From: Aeromicrobium ginsengisoli
GTDB taxonomy: Bacteria > Actinomycetota > Actinomycetes > Propionibacteriales > Nocardioidaceae
Reading direction: 5' to 3'
Length of the DNA stretch: 64,000 bases
Assembly: GCF_004134905.2 (NCBI RefSeq)
Contig: NZ_SDPQ02000003.1
Coordinates: 496,001 to 560,000 of the forward strand
How positions within the stretch are numbered: the first letter of the stretch is position 1; each line of letters starts with the position of its first letter. Below the pieces are notes generated by a model, which was not told where the DNA came from, ran no database searches, and saw only the letters and a program-made list of their open reading frames with translations. Shown here piece after piece: positions 49,624 through 58,946 of this stretch. Both the position numbers and the translations under genes were made by a program.

Positions 49624-50265
49624 TCAGCGATAGGTGATCAGGTCTCGCGGGAGGTGGGTGCTCTCGTTGAGGGCCAGCAACCGTGGGCCGGTCGAACCGA
49701 CGATGACCGTCGTGACGGCGGCATTGATCATGACGTCGTTGATCCGCTGGAACGCCGAGTCGTCGCCCGTCAGCAGGTGCGAGGCGACCATCGCGATCGG
49801 CCCGCCCGAGGTGAAGACCGCAATCGATCGTCCGGGCCCGGCATCAGCTGCGGCCTTGCCGAACGACGTCATGACCCGACCGACGAAGTCCTGATAGGTC
49901 TCGGCGTGATCGCCCTCGCCGGCGATCCAGCCGTCGAGTGCGGCGTTGAGGTGCTGTTGGAACGCTTTCGCGTCGAGCGTCAGCGACGCCGGGTCGTGCG
50001 CGCGGGCGATCGCGAGGTGGTCGTACTCGTTCCACCCGTCGTCGATGTCGTAGCCGTCGCCCTGCCCGCACGCGTCGATCGCCGCGATCGCGGTCTGGGC
50101 ATGACGTTTCATCGACCCTGCGACGGCGGCCGCGGGTGCCCAGCCGGACGCCTCCCACGACGTACCGAGGGCGGTCGACTGCTGCATGCCGATCGGCGAG
50201 AGCTGGTCGTAGTCGTCGGACCCGAACGACGCCTGGCCGTGGCGGATGAGGTGGACGGATCCCAT
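49624..50265 (-). CDS. Histidine phosphatase family protein
   Basis: A 213-residue member of the phosphoglycerate-mutase superfamily. The RHG catalytic motif is VHLIRHGQASFG, and the second His lies in the TSGGPIAMVASHLL region, where the usual GH is replaced by GG. That makes activity or substrate uncertain. TAGGCT lies 6 bases before the ATG at 50265 (leaderless). Confidence 0.85.
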   Translation of the reverse strand: MGSVHLIRHGQASFGSDDYDQLSPIGMQQSTALGTSWEASGWAPAAAVAGSMKRHAQTAIAAIDACGQGDGYDIDDGWNEYDHLAIARAHDPASLTLDAKAFQQHLNAALDGWIAGEGDHAETYQDFVGRVMTSFGKAAADAGPGRSIAVFTSGGPIAMVASHLLTGDDSAFQRINDVMINAAVTTVIVGSTGPRLLALNESTHLPRDLITYR

Positions 50266-50437
50266 GCCCGGAGCCTATCGACTCCCTCGTGGCGGGTCGT
50301 GCGAGCCGTTGTGGGATCCCGCAGCATCGGTGCGACTCTCCGCATTCCACGGTCATTCGTCGAACACCCCCGGATGCAGGACCCGAGTGTGGACTCAGCA
50401 ATCCGCCTCACGACCAGATGTCCATCAGGAGTGCGAC

Positions 50438-52384
50438 ATGAACACGCAGACAGCAACGCCCACCGAACACCACCAACGTCCGAGAGGCGGTCGATCGCGC
50501 GTCGTGCTGTGCCTCGCGATGATCCTCGGCGGTGTTTCAGGCGCGTTCGTGACGTCCCCCGGACACGCCGCAAACGACCCGCTGACCATCGTGAGCCTGA
50601 CGTTCGATGACGGCAGCGCCAGCCAGCTGGCGGCCGCCGGGCTCATGGACGATCGCGGCATGGCCGGGACGTTCTATGTCAACTCAGGCTCGGTCGGCAA
50701 GGCCGGCTACGCCACCAGAGCTCAGCTCACGCAGCTGGCGGAGGACGGCCACGAGATCGGCGGCCACACGGTCAATCACGTGAACCTCCCGGCTCTGCCC
50801 CTCGACGAGGCCAAGAGACAGATCTGCCTCGACAGAGCCAACCTGACCGCGTGGGGCTTCAGCGTGCGGAGCTTCGCGTACCCGTTCGCGGAGGCCACCC
50901 CTGCGGTCGGTGACCTGGTGCGGGACTGCGGCTACAACAGCGGGCGCAACGTCGGAAGCCTCCGGTCGCGCTTCGGATGCGAGGGCTGCAGCTTCGCTGA
51001 GCCCGTGCCGCCCATCCAGCCGTATGCGACCCGGTCGCACGACGTCGAGGGCGCCTGGACCCTCGAGGACTTTCAGGACGCCGTGACGAACGTCGAGTCG
51101 TCCGGAGGCGGCTGGGTGCAGCTCACGTTCCACAACTTCTGCGGAACGAGCTGCGGTGAGCTGTCGATCGGCGAGGAGGTCTTCACGCAGTTCCTCGACT
51201 GGCTCGGGCCCCGAGCGGCGTCGAACAACACCGTCGTCAAGACGGTCGGCGATGTCATCGGCGGCGCCGTACAACCCGTCGTGGCGGTCGACGATCCCGT
51301 GCCGACCCAGGACGAGAGTGGCCTCAACAATCCAGGTCTCGAGACCGTCCCGGCCGGCACGAACATGCCCCAGTGCTGGCAGGCAGGTGGCTACGGCACC
51401 AACACCGCGGTCGTCGACACCGTCACACCCGGACGCACGGGCCAGATCGCCGGACGGATGACGGTCACCGACTTCGCGGACGGCGACGCCAAGCTCATCA
51501 CGGCGCGGGACCTCGGCACGTGCGCACCGGCGGTGACGCCGGGCAGGACGTACGTGTTGGAAGGTTGGTACACGGCGACCGCTCGAACCCAGTACGACGT
51601 GTACCTGCGGAACACGGCAGGCGGCTGGTCCTACTGGACGTCCAGCCCGTTCTTCGCGGCCTCGCCGACGTACGCTCCGGCGACGTGGACGACTCCGCCG
51701 GTCCCGGCCGGCTCGACCGGGATCAGCTTCGGGCTGAACCTGATCGGCAACGGCCAGCTGACGGTCGACGACTTCACGTTCTCCGCGGAGGAGCCTGCCG
51801 ACTCCACCGTCGGCCTCGCCGTGGGATCGGGCCTGACCTATGGCAAGACCAACACCGCGACGGTCACGGTCGCGGCCCCTGCCGGACGGCCGGCACCGAC
51901 CGGGACTGTCACGATCAAGGACGGCGCCCGGACCATCGCGTCGACCACGCTGTCGGGCGGTAGCGCTGCGATCTCACTGGCCACCCTGAGTCCCGGCACG
52001 CGCCAGCTCACGGCGAGCTATGCAGGTGACATCGCCACCAAGCCCGGTGTCTCCGCGGCCAAGACCGTGATCGTCAAGAAGGCCACGCCGACCGTCACGA
52101 TCAGGCTGAGCACCGCATACGCCAAGGTCAGGAAGACGCAGGTCAAGGTCAGTGTGACCATGACCCTGCCGGGTTCGGCGATCAAGCCCGCCGGGACCGT
52201 GTACGTCCGAGTCAACGGCCGGACGGTGCGGACGGCGACGGTCGGCGCGGCCAGGCAGGGCCGGATCACGGTCACCATGCCGCGCTTCACCAAGAGGGGA
52301 ACGTTCAAGGTCACCGTGAAGTACGGCGGCTCATCGACGTTCTATCCCCACTACAGCACGCCGAGGACCGTGAAGGTCTCCTGA
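50438..52384 (+). CDS. Secreted polysaccharide deacetylase (CE4) with Ig-like domains
   Basis: A 648-residue exported protein. The signal peptide spans about 20-42 (VVLCLAMILGGVSGAFV, then GHA). CE4 domain: LTFDDGSA, GGHTVNHVNL (metal histidines) and RSFAYPFA. Next is a ~150-residue carbohydrate-binding-like beta-sandwich with an N-terminal LNNPGLETVPAGTNMPQCW and LTVDDFTFS. A Big_3_5 Ig-like repeat follows (TVTIKDGARTIASTTLSGG), and a final beta domain. It probably de-N-acetylates a surface or environmental glycan. AGGAG precedes the ATG. Confidence 0.9.
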   Translation: MNTQTATPTEHHQRPRGGRSRVVLCLAMILGGVSGAFVTSPGHAANDPLTIVSLTFDDGSASQLAAAGLMDDRGMAGTFYVNSGSVGKAGYATRAQLTQLAEDGHEIGGHTVNHVNLPALPLDEAKRQICLDRANLTAWGFSVRSFAYPFAEATPAVGDLVRDCGYNSGRNVGSLRSRFGCEGCSFAEPVPPIQPYATRSHDVEGAWTLEDFQDAVTNVESSGGGWVQLTFHNFCGTSCGELSIGEEVFTQFLDWLGPRAASNNTVVKTVGDVIGGAVQPVVAVDDPVPTQDESGLNNPGLETVPAGTNMPQCWQAGGYGTNTAVVDTVTPGRTGQIAGRMTVTDFADGDAKLITARDLGTCAPAVTPGRTYVLEGWYTATARTQYDVYLRNTAGGWSYWTSSPFFAASPTYAPATWTTPPVPAGSTGISFGLNLIGNGQLTVDDFTFSAEEPADSTVGLAVGSGLTYGKTNTATVTVAAPAGRPAPTGTVTIKDGARTIASTTLSGGSAAISLATLSPGTRQLTASYAGDIATKPGVSAAKTVIVKKATPTVTIRLSTAYAKVRKTQVKVSVTMTLPGSAIKPAGTVYVRVNGRTVRTATVGAARQGRITVTMPRFTKRGTFKVTVKYGGSSTFYPHYSTPRTVKVS

Positions 52385-52465
52385 CCCGGCGCAGGTTGGT
52401 CCGGTCGCTCACATTTCCCGTCACATGACTCGTCAGTAACCGAAATTCGCTCCTAGTCTGAGCGG

Positions 52466-53884
52466 ATGGGACTTGAGGGAGTGTCGTTTCCGACTGAGAG
52501 CACGTCAGCAGCCGCCCGGACGATCCTGTCCGATGCCTTGCGCAAGGCCGACCCCGTCGGGGCCCGCGCGGTCGAGAACGAGACCAACTGGCGCCGCAAC
52601 TACCTCAACCACTTCCGCCGCGCCCTCGAGGCCGGCATCGGTGAGGCGACCGCCGCGCAGTCGATCGCCATCGAGGGGCTGCGCAGCGCCCACGAGCTGA
52701 TGCGGTTCGGCGACGTCGCGCTCGACGACGCGATCACTGGCACGGCGTTGTCGCAGGTGTTCCACACCCGCACGGTCACCGGCGGGGCCGACCCGGAGAC
52801 CGAGCTCTCGATCCCCTATCGCGGCGAACGGCTCCGCGGCAAGACGCTGCTGGCGCAGCTGGACGCGTGGGTGGAGCGCGGCGTCATCACGCAGTCGTGC
52901 TCCGAGGCGGTCCAGACCGTGCAGGAGCATCCTGAGTGGCTGCGGCTCGAGGGCGACACGATCGTCGTGCTGGGCGCCGGCGCGGAGATGGCGCCCTACC
53001 GCGCACTGCTGCGCTGGGGTGCGGAGGTCGTGGCGATCGACCTGCCGCGGCCCGACGTGCAGGAGCGCGTACGCACGCACGCCGAGCAGTCAGCCAGCCG
53101 TGTGCACGTGCCGGCCCGCATCGTCACGAACGGCGACGACGACTCCGGTGCCGACCTCGTCACCGAGCTCTCAGCCGTCGCCCATTGGCTCGACGGGTTC
53201 AAGGGCCGGCTCGTGCTCGGCAACTACTGCTACGCCGACGGCGCCTCTCACGTACGCGTGTCGATGGCCGCCGATGCCCTCGCGGCCCACCTGGTCCAGC
53301 AGCGGCCCGACACCGCACTCGCGTTCCTCGCGACGCCGACCGACACGTTCGCGGTGCCGGCGGCCGAGGTCGCGTACGCCAACCGGGCCTACGCCGAGTC
53401 GTCCACGATGCTCCGCGCGCCGTTGCGGATGATCAGCGGCGGCCGGCTGCTGCAGCGCAACTACCCGCCCGGCGCCGACCCCGGCGTGTGCGACGCGCTC
53501 GTGCCGCAGCAGGGTCCCAACTACGCCCTCGCCAAGCGACTCCAGCGCTGGCGCGCGACCGCAGCACGTACGCAGGGCACGACGGTCTCGCTCAACGTCG
53601 CACCCGCGACGCGCACGCGATCGGTCGTCAAGAACAAGGCGCTCGCCGCGGCATATGCCGGAGCGCACCGGTTCGGCGTCGAGGTCTTCGAGCCGGCCAC
53701 GAGCAACACGCTGATGGCGGCCCTCATGGCGTACGACCTGAAGTCAGGCGCCGCGTCGCAGCCCGAGCCGTGGCAGGACGAGGCGGTCAACGCGGCGCAC
53801 GGTGGGCTGTGGACCACGGCCTACCACCCGCGCAGCGCGCTCGGCCTCGCTGCGGTGCTCGGCATCGGCGCCCTGCGAGGCTGA
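52466..53884 (+). CDS. Conserved hypothetical protein with Rossmann-like segment
   Basis: A 472-residue soluble protein that I do not recognise. The N-terminal ~130 residues are helical. DTIVVLGAGAEMAPYRALLRWGAEVVAIDLPRP (about 171-203) looks like a nucleotide-binding Rossmann turn ending in an acidic strand. A second block (LVLGNYCYADGASHVRVSMAADAL) and a C-terminal GGLWTTAYHPRSALGLAAVLG follow. No signal or TM is seen. TAGTCT (52454-52459) 6 bases before the ATG marks a leaderless start. A SAM- or NAD-dependent enzyme is possible but unproven. Confidence 0.75.
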   Translation: MGLEGVSFPTESTSAAARTILSDALRKADPVGARAVENETNWRRNYLNHFRRALEAGIGEATAAQSIAIEGLRSAHELMRFGDVALDDAITGTALSQVFHTRTVTGGADPETELSIPYRGERLRGKTLLAQLDAWVERGVITQSCSEAVQTVQEHPEWLRLEGDTIVVLGAGAEMAPYRALLRWGAEVVAIDLPRPDVQERVRTHAEQSASRVHVPARIVTNGDDDSGADLVTELSAVAHWLDGFKGRLVLGNYCYADGASHVRVSMAADALAAHLVQQRPDTALAFLATPTDTFAVPAAEVAYANRAYAESSTMLRAPLRMISGGRLLQRNYPPGADPGVCDALVPQQGPNYALAKRLQRWRATAARTQGTTVSLNVAPATRTRSVVKNKALAAAYAGAHRFGVEVFEPATSNTLMAALMAYDLKSGAASQPEPWQDEAVNAAHGGLWTTAYHPRSALGLAAVLGIGALRG

Positions 53885-53897
53885 CCCCCTTCGCTGG

Positions 53898-54650
53898 TCA
53901 GTGACCGGTGAAGGTGGCCTTGCGCTTGTCGACGAACGCCTGGCCGCCCTCGGCGAAGTCCGCGGTCGAGAACAGGGCGATCTGACCTTCTCGCTCGCGG
54001 TCGAGTGCCTCGTCGAGGTGGCTCAACGTCGTCGCGGTGATTGCGGCCTTCATGGCGCCGAGGGCCACGGTCGGCCCGGTGCCGAGCTTGTCGACGAGCA
54101 TCGCGAGCTCCGCGTCGTACGCCTCGTCGTCGAGCGACGTGTGGATCAACCCGATCTCCGCCGCGTCGTCGGCGGAGAGCCGCTCGCCGAGCATCGCCAT
54201 GCGGTTGGCGCGCGCCCGGCCGATCGACGCCGCGACGAGCTCGGTCGCTCCGCCGTCGGGCATGAGGCCGATGTTGACGAACGCGAGCAGGAAGTAGCTC
54301 GAGCTCTTGGCCAACGTGATGTCGGCGGCGATCGCGATCGAGACACCGACCCCTGCGGCGATGCCGTTGATGGCGCTGACCACCGGGACGGGCGTGCGGG
54401 TGATGGCCCGGACCAGCCGGTTCGCACCGTCGAGCGTCGCGGCGCCGTCGAAGTCCGGGCCGAGCGCGGCCCCGGAGCTGAAGGCGCGCCCGCTGCCCGT
54501 GATGACGATGAGGCGTACGTCCGTCGCCTCCTCGATCGCAGCTGCGGCGTCATCGAGCATGTCGGCCGTGAGGGCGTTGAGCCGTTCGGGCTCGTTCCAC
54601 GTGATCGTCAGGACCCCGTCAGTGGTGTCGAACAAGACCGAGTCACTCAT
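53898..54650 (-). CDS. Enoyl-CoA hydratase/isomerase family protein
   Basis: A 250-residue crotonase-fold protein: GRAFSSGAALG and AINGIAAGVGVSIAIAADI form the oxyanion hole, and FVNIGLMPDGGATELV replaces the hydratase Glu helix with a Gly/Asp version, suggesting isomerase-type chemistry. The ATG at 54650 overlaps the upstream hydrolase stop and has GGAGGAA. The in-frame extension to 55064 is a shadow of the hydrolase. Confidence 0.88.
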   Translation of the reverse strand: MSDSVLFDTTDGVLTITWNEPERLNALTADMLDDAAAAIEEATDVRLIVITGSGRAFSSGAALGPDFDGAATLDGANRLVRAITRTPVPVVSAINGIAAGVGVSIAIAADITLAKSSSYFLLAFVNIGLMPDGGATELVAASIGRARANRMAMLGERLSADDAAEIGLIHTSLDDEAYDAELAMLVDKLGTGPTVALGAMKAAITATTLSHLDEALDREREGQIALFSTADFAEGGQAFVDKRKATFTGH

Positions 54651-55507
54651 GGGTTCCTCCATTGGCCGAGCAGGGTCTGCAGCACCGCGATGAGCGCGAT
54701 GGGCTGGTCGAGCATGATGTGGTGGCCGGCGTCGCGGATCACGGTGACCGGCACGTTGCGACCCAGGCGCTCGGCGACGACGTCGGTGATGTCGGTCGTC
54801 GCCATGCCGCGCTCGCCGCGGATCAGCGCGATGTCGCAGGTGGCCTCGGCCAGGTCCTCGGGCTCCATCCGCGCCCGCAGGAAGATCTGCGGGTCGAACT
54901 TCCATGTCCAGCCGCCCTCGACCTCGCGGATCGAACCCTCGGCGATGTGCTGATGGATGTAGGGCAGCGTCGCGGTGTCGGCCGGAAGCGTACGGAACCG
55001 AGCCAGGATGGACTCGCTGTCGGGATAGATCTTGTTGCCCGGCACGTGCTCCTTGGCGACCCACTCCCGCGCCTCGGGCGACATCTCGCGCACTGGCGAG
55101 TCGATCGCCGCGGCGCCACGGATCGCATGGCCATGGCGCTGCGCTGCGGTCAGCACGACGAATCCGCCCATGCTGTGCCCCAGCAGGACCGGCGGCTCGT
55201 CGGACTCGGCACGGGCGACGGCCATGAGCTCATCGGCCCACGCGTCCAACGAGTAGCGCTCGCGCCGGCCGCTGTCGCCGTGACCGCTCAGGTCGACCGC
55301 GATGACGCGGTGTCCCGCCGCGAGGTGCGGCGCGACGTGGTCCCACCAGCCGGCGTGCGCCGCGCCACCGTGCACCAGGATTGCCACCGGATCGCCGCTC
55401 TTGCCCCAGGCGCGATACGCGATGCGAGCGCCATCGGCGTCGATCTCGGCCGAGTCGTGCGTCTGCCCGAGGGCATCGGTGAACCACGCAGGAATCTCTG
55501 GGCTCAT
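54647..55507 (-). CDS. Alpha/beta hydrolase
   Basis: A 286-residue alpha/beta hydrolase. ILVHGGAAHAGWW holds the oxyanion region, VLLGHSMGGFVVLTA the nucleophile Ser and RDAGHHIMLDQP the His. It is coupled to the downstream enoyl-CoA hydratase, which hints at turnover of an acyl-CoA or ring-cleavage product. The start is 55507, because GAGGAGG lies upstream of it and the alternative at 55522 would fall within that ribosome site. Confidence 0.9.
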   Translation of the reverse strand: MSPEIPAWFTDALGQTHDSAEIDADGARIAYRAWGKSGDPVAILVHGGAAHAGWWDHVAPHLAAGHRVIAVDLSGHGDSGRRERYSLDAWADELMAVARAESDEPPVLLGHSMGGFVVLTAAQRHGHAIRGAAAIDSPVREMSPEAREWVAKEHVPGNKIYPDSESILARFRTLPADTATLPYIHQHIAEGSIREVEGGWTWKFDPQIFLRARMEPEDLAEATCDIALIRGERGMATTDITDVVAERLGRNVPVTVIRDAGHHIMLDQPIALIAVLQTLLGQWRNP

Positions 55508-55592
55508 CGCGGCCCTCCTCACGTGCCGTCAGTACACGCCGACTCTAGGCGAGGCACTCAGCCGAACCGCGTTCAGGTCGGTGCGGCATTGC

Positions 55593-55649
55593 GGCAGGAT
55601 GTCTCGGATTCGCCCACCACAATGCCTCGAATGGGGCAAGATGTCCCGG
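55593..55649 (+). repeat. Pair of 15-bp direct repeats upstream of a secreted-protein gene
   Basis: GGCAGGATGTCTCGG (55593-55607) and GGCAAGATGTCCCGG (55635-55649) differ at three positions and are 42 bp apart, about four helical turns. The second copy contains the -10 CAAGAT and ends on the start codon. This may be a regulator-binding pair. Confidence 0.4.
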
Positions 55650-56920
55650 TGAACACTCGGGGTATGCGCCGCGGAGCGCCGATCAGCGTCCTTCTCATCG
55701 TCATCGCGATCACGCTCGGAGCGCTGGCCGCAGGTCCCGCACAGGCAGCCACGTCGCCGTACGCCCATGGCACCGTCACGGCAGCCGACGGGTCCGGTCC
55801 GATTGCCGGCATCACCGTGTGCGCGACGCACCGCAACACCAGCGGCGACTACGGCGGAGAGCGCTGCACGGAGACTGCGGCGGACGGGACCTACAGGATC
55901 GACGTCACCGCGAGCCTCTACTCCTTCACCGCTGAGCAGCGCTACCTCTACGGCGACTGGCTGCCGCAGGACTACAACGCGCGCAAGGCGTACTCGTTCG
56001 GCGCCACCACCAGCCGGACGTTCAACTTCTCCCTGGTCCGTGGCGCCAAGATCTCGGGATATCTGAAGGCGCCGGGCGGTGGGGGACCTGGCCACGACGT
56101 CATGGCCGTGGAGGCCTACCGTGTCGACTCCACCGGCGTGACGCGCGGATACGCCAATGTCTTCTCGAACGTCGGCACGAGCGGTTACTTCGAGGTCTCC
56201 AAGATCCCGCCCGGTCGCTACCGCTTGAAGATCAGCGACAACAGTGGCACGTACGCGTGGGCGGAGCAGTGGTATCCCGCCTCCGGGACCGCTTCAGGCG
56301 GCACGCTCTTCACGGTCACGGCCGGCCAGCGCATCACCGGTCAGGACGCTCAGCTGACGGTCCCCGGGAGCATCACGATCCAGCTCCTGAAGCCTACGGG
56401 CTCATCGGTCGGCGGATGGATCGACTTCTACGACACCGACGGGCGACTGCTCTACAACGCCGAGTCCAACTACACGAGCCGACAGACCATCCACGGCCTC
56501 TTCCCCGGCACCTACAAGGTGCGGGCGTCGCCGCTCAATGTCGCCGGCTATCGCGAGTGGTTCACCTGGAAGCGCACGTTCGCCACGGCGAACCCGATCA
56601 CGGTGAAGGCCGAGGCCACGACGACCAAGACCATGACGTTCCACTACGGGACGCTCAAGGCGACGTCACGACCCAAGATCCACTTCGAGACGTACGAGCT
56701 CACGGCGTCGAAGGGCACCTGGACACCCAGCGCGTCGAGCTACCGCTACGACTGGCTGCGGGACGGCACGATCGTCCGCAAGCAGACCGCGGCCTACTGG
56801 TACAACCCCACGCGAGCCGACGTCGGGCACCGGATCAAGGTGTGCGTCACGGCATCCCGCACGGCATGGGCCTCGGGTCGGTCGTGCTCGGACCCGTCGC
56901 GCGTGATCAAGACGTACTGA
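55649..56920 (+). CDS. Secreted beta-sandwich repeat protein
   Basis: A 423-residue exported protein. A signal peptide (ISVLLIVIAITLGALAAG, cleavage near AQA) is followed by carboxypeptidase-regulatory-like units (GTVTAADGSGPIAGITVCATHRN, YFEVSKIPPGRYRLKISDNSGTYAWAEQWY, TIHGLFPGTYKVRA). A C-terminal Ig-like A-repeat (YRYDWLRDGTIVRKQTAAYWYNPTRADVGHRIKV) completes it. Its role is probably structural or adhesive on the surface. The GTG at 55649 is supported by CAAGAT 6 bases upstream. ATG at 55631 or 55664 are alternatives. Confidence 0.78.
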   Translation: MNTRGMRRGAPISVLLIVIAITLGALAAGPAQAATSPYAHGTVTAADGSGPIAGITVCATHRNTSGDYGGERCTETAADGTYRIDVTASLYSFTAEQRYLYGDWLPQDYNARKAYSFGATTSRTFNFSLVRGAKISGYLKAPGGGGPGHDVMAVEAYRVDSTGVTRGYANVFSNVGTSGYFEVSKIPPGRYRLKISDNSGTYAWAEQWYPASGTASGGTLFTVTAGQRITGQDAQLTVPGSITIQLLKPTGSSVGGWIDFYDTDGRLLYNAESNYTSRQTIHGLFPGTYKVRASPLNVAGYREWFTWKRTFATANPITVKAEATTTKTMTFHYGTLKATSRPKIHFETYELTASKGTWTPSASSYRYDWLRDGTIVRKQTAAYWYNPTRADVGHRIKVCVTASRTAWASGRSCSDPSRVIKTY

Positions 56921-56926
56921 GCGACA

Positions 56927-56964
56927 CACCTCACTTACCGTCAGTATTGACGGTAAGTGAGGTG
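56927..56964. promoter_or_regulatory. 38-bp perfect inverted repeat (terminator or operator)
   Basis: CACCTCACTTACCGTCA (56927-56943), loop GTAT, TGACGGTAAGTGAGGTG (56948-56964): 17 perfect pairs with a tetraloop. It lies 7 bases after one stop and 17 bases before the next ATG. There is no U tract. It may be a strong rho-independent-like stop for the secreted-protein gene or an operator for the oxidase. Confidence 0.65.
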
Positions 56965-56981
56965 GGCGGCAGGATCGGACG

Positions 56982-58079
56982 ATGCACCAGCCCAGCGTCA
57001 TCGTGGTCGGCGGTGGTGCGATGGGCTCGAGCGTCGCGTGCGAGCTGGCCCGCCGCGGGCACCCGGTCACGGTGCTCGAGCAGCACGGCATGCTGCACGC
57101 GCACGGCAGCTCCCACGGCTCGTCCCGCATCGTGCGCCTGGTCTACGACGACCCGTTCTACGTACGTCTGGCCGTGGCGGCGCGGCCGCTGTGGGACGAG
57201 CTGCAGGAGCAGAGCGACGTCGAGGTGTTCCGCCGGACCGGTGGGGTCGACCACGGCCCGCGCGAGCTGCTCGAGCCGTTCGCGGCCGCGCTCGACGAGG
57301 CCGGCGTGGCGTTCGAGTGGCTCACGGCTGGGGAGGCGTCGCTGCGCTGGCCGGGACTGCGCTTCGACCAGACCGTGCTGTTCCAGCCCGACGCCGGGGT
57401 CGCCCACCCCGACCACACCCTGACGATGCTGCAGCGCGATGCCATCGCCCACGGCGCCGCGTGGCACCCACACACCCGCGTCGACGCGATCGACGAGACC
57501 ACCGACGGCGTACGCGTGACGGTCGGCGAGCGTACGTTCAGCGCCGACCAGGTCGTGCTGACCGCCGGCATCTGGAGCCACCGCCTCGCCGACCTGCCCT
57601 CCGACACCGCTACCCAGGTGCAGCCGGCGCACTTCATGCCCGTCGACCCCGCGACACCGTGGCCGACGTTCATTCATCGCCGCGCCGACGAGCGCGGCGA
57701 CCCGATGCCCGAGGCGTACGGACTGCCGTCGCCCGACGGCATCAAGGTCGGCTTCCACGGCGGCGGCAAGATCGTCGATCCCGACGACCGCGACTTCGCC
57801 GTTGTCGCCGACGAGGTCGCCGACCTGCGGACGTACGTCGGACAGTGGGTGCCGGGTGTCGACGCGGCGACCCTCGACTCGGGCACGTGCCTCCATGGCG
57901 GGCTCGCCGAGGACGACTTCATCATCGACCGCACCGGGCGACTCACCGTCGCCGCCGGGTTCTCGGGGCACGGCTTCAAGTTCGTCCCGCTCGTCGGCCG
58001 CATGGTCGCCGATCTCGTAGCCGGCACCGCCGAGCCCCAACACCGCTTCACCGTCTCAGCCCACCGCACGACTATCTAA
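56982..58079 (+). CDS. Monomeric sarcosine oxidase/N-methyltryptophan oxidase-like flavoenzyme
   Basis: A 365-residue DAO-family enzyme. FAD motif VIVVGGGAMGSSVACELARRGHPVTVLEQ, HGSSHGSSRIVRLVYDD, the Cys that binds FAD covalently in this family (SGTCLHGGLAEDDFIIDR) and GFSGHGFKFVPLVG are present. It oxidises an N-methyl amino acid to amine, formaldehyde and H2O2. The precise substrate is uncertain. AGGA lies upstream of the ATG. The SDR gene follows after 9 bases, so it is likely co-located functionally. Confidence 0.9.
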   Translation: MHQPSVIVVGGGAMGSSVACELARRGHPVTVLEQHGMLHAHGSSHGSSRIVRLVYDDPFYVRLAVAARPLWDELQEQSDVEVFRRTGGVDHGPRELLEPFAAALDEAGVAFEWLTAGEASLRWPGLRFDQTVLFQPDAGVAHPDHTLTMLQRDAIAHGAAWHPHTRVDAIDETTDGVRVTVGERTFSADQVVLTAGIWSHRLADLPSDTATQVQPAHFMPVDPATPWPTFIHRRADERGDPMPEAYGLPSPDGIKVGFHGGGKIVDPDDRDFAVVADEVADLRTYVGQWVPGVDAATLDSGTCLHGGLAEDDFIIDRTGRLTVAAGFSGHGFKFVPLVGRMVADLVAGTAEPQHRFTVSAHRTTI

Positions 58080-58088
58080 GGTGTGACC

Positions 58089-58946
58089 ATGTCACTTGCA
58101 GGAAAGACCATCATCATGTCCGGCGGATCCCGAGGGATCGGCGAGGCCATCGCTCTCCGGGCGGCCCGGGACGGCGCCAACGTCGCCCTGCTCGCCAAGA
58201 CGACCGAGCCGCACCCCAAGCTGCCCGGCACGATCTACACCGCTGCAGCCGCGATCGAGGAGGCCGGCGGCAAGGCGCTGCCGCTCGTCGGTGACATCCG
58301 CGACGACGAGTTCGTCATCGACGCCGTCGCGAAGACCGCAGAGGCGTTCGGCGGCATCGACATCGTGGTCAACAACGCGAGCGCGATCGACCTGACCGAC
58401 ACGGCCGAGGTCTCGATGAAGAAGTACGACCTGATGAACGACATCAACACGCGCGGCTCCTTCCTGCTCGCCAAGTCCTCGATCGAGTGGCTCAAGCAGT
58501 CCGACAACGCGCACATCCTGACGCTGTCGCCGCCCATCAGCCTCGACCCCAAGTGGTTCACGAAGCACACGGCCTACACGATCGCCAAGTACGGCATGAG
58601 CCTCGTGACGCTCGGCCTCAGCGAGGAGCTGCGTCCGTTCGGCATCGCCGCCAACTCGCTGTGGCCCCGCACCGCGATCGACACCGCGGCGGTCCGCAAC
58701 GTCGTCGGCGCCGGGCTCGTCAGTCACTCCCGCACGCCGGCGATCATGGCGGATGCGGCGTACGAGATCATCACGAAGCCGAGCCGCGAATACACCGGCC
58801 AGTTCCTGATCGACGACGACGTGCTCGAGGATGCCGGGGTCACCGACTTCTCGATCTACCTCAACGGCGGCACCGAGGACGAGCTCGCGCTCGACTTCTG
58901 GGTCGAGCCCAAGGGCCCGCACAACCCCGAGCTCACGCTGCACTGA
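58089..58946 (+). CDS. SDR-family oxidoreductase, HSDL2-like
   Basis: A 285-residue SDR. IIMSGGSRGIGEAIALRAARDGANVALLAKT is the cofactor site, and NNASAIDLTDT, LTLSPPISLDPKWF and Y-x3-K in HTAYTIAKYGMSLV follow. The SPPISLDPKW segment, with Ser shifted, is typical of HSDL2-like SDRs. TAAGGT (58077-58082), overlapping the previous stop codon, lies 6 bases before the ATG at 58089. This points to its own leaderless promoter. The last 14 bases overlap the convergent FMN reductase gene. Confidence 0.9.
   Translation: MSLAGKTIIMSGGSRGIGEAIALRAARDGANVALLAKTTEPHPKLPGTIYTAAAAIEEAGGKALPLVGDIRDDEFVIDAVAKTAEAFGGIDIVVNNASAIDLTDTAEVSMKKYDLMNDINTRGSFLLAKSSIEWLKQSDNAHILTLSPPISLDPKWFTKHTAYTIAKYGMSLVTLGLSEELRPFGIAANSLWPRTAIDTAAVRNVVGAGLVSHSRTPAIMADAAYEIITKPSREYTGQFLIDDDVLEDAGVTDFSIYLNGGTEDELALDFWVEPKGPHNPELTLH

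Noticed and set aside
7979..52451. Shared CCGAA(A/T)TTCGCTC near the promoters at 7979 and 52439
   Set aside because: The two sites are similar but sit at different distances from their start codons, and with only two copies coincidence cannot be excluded.
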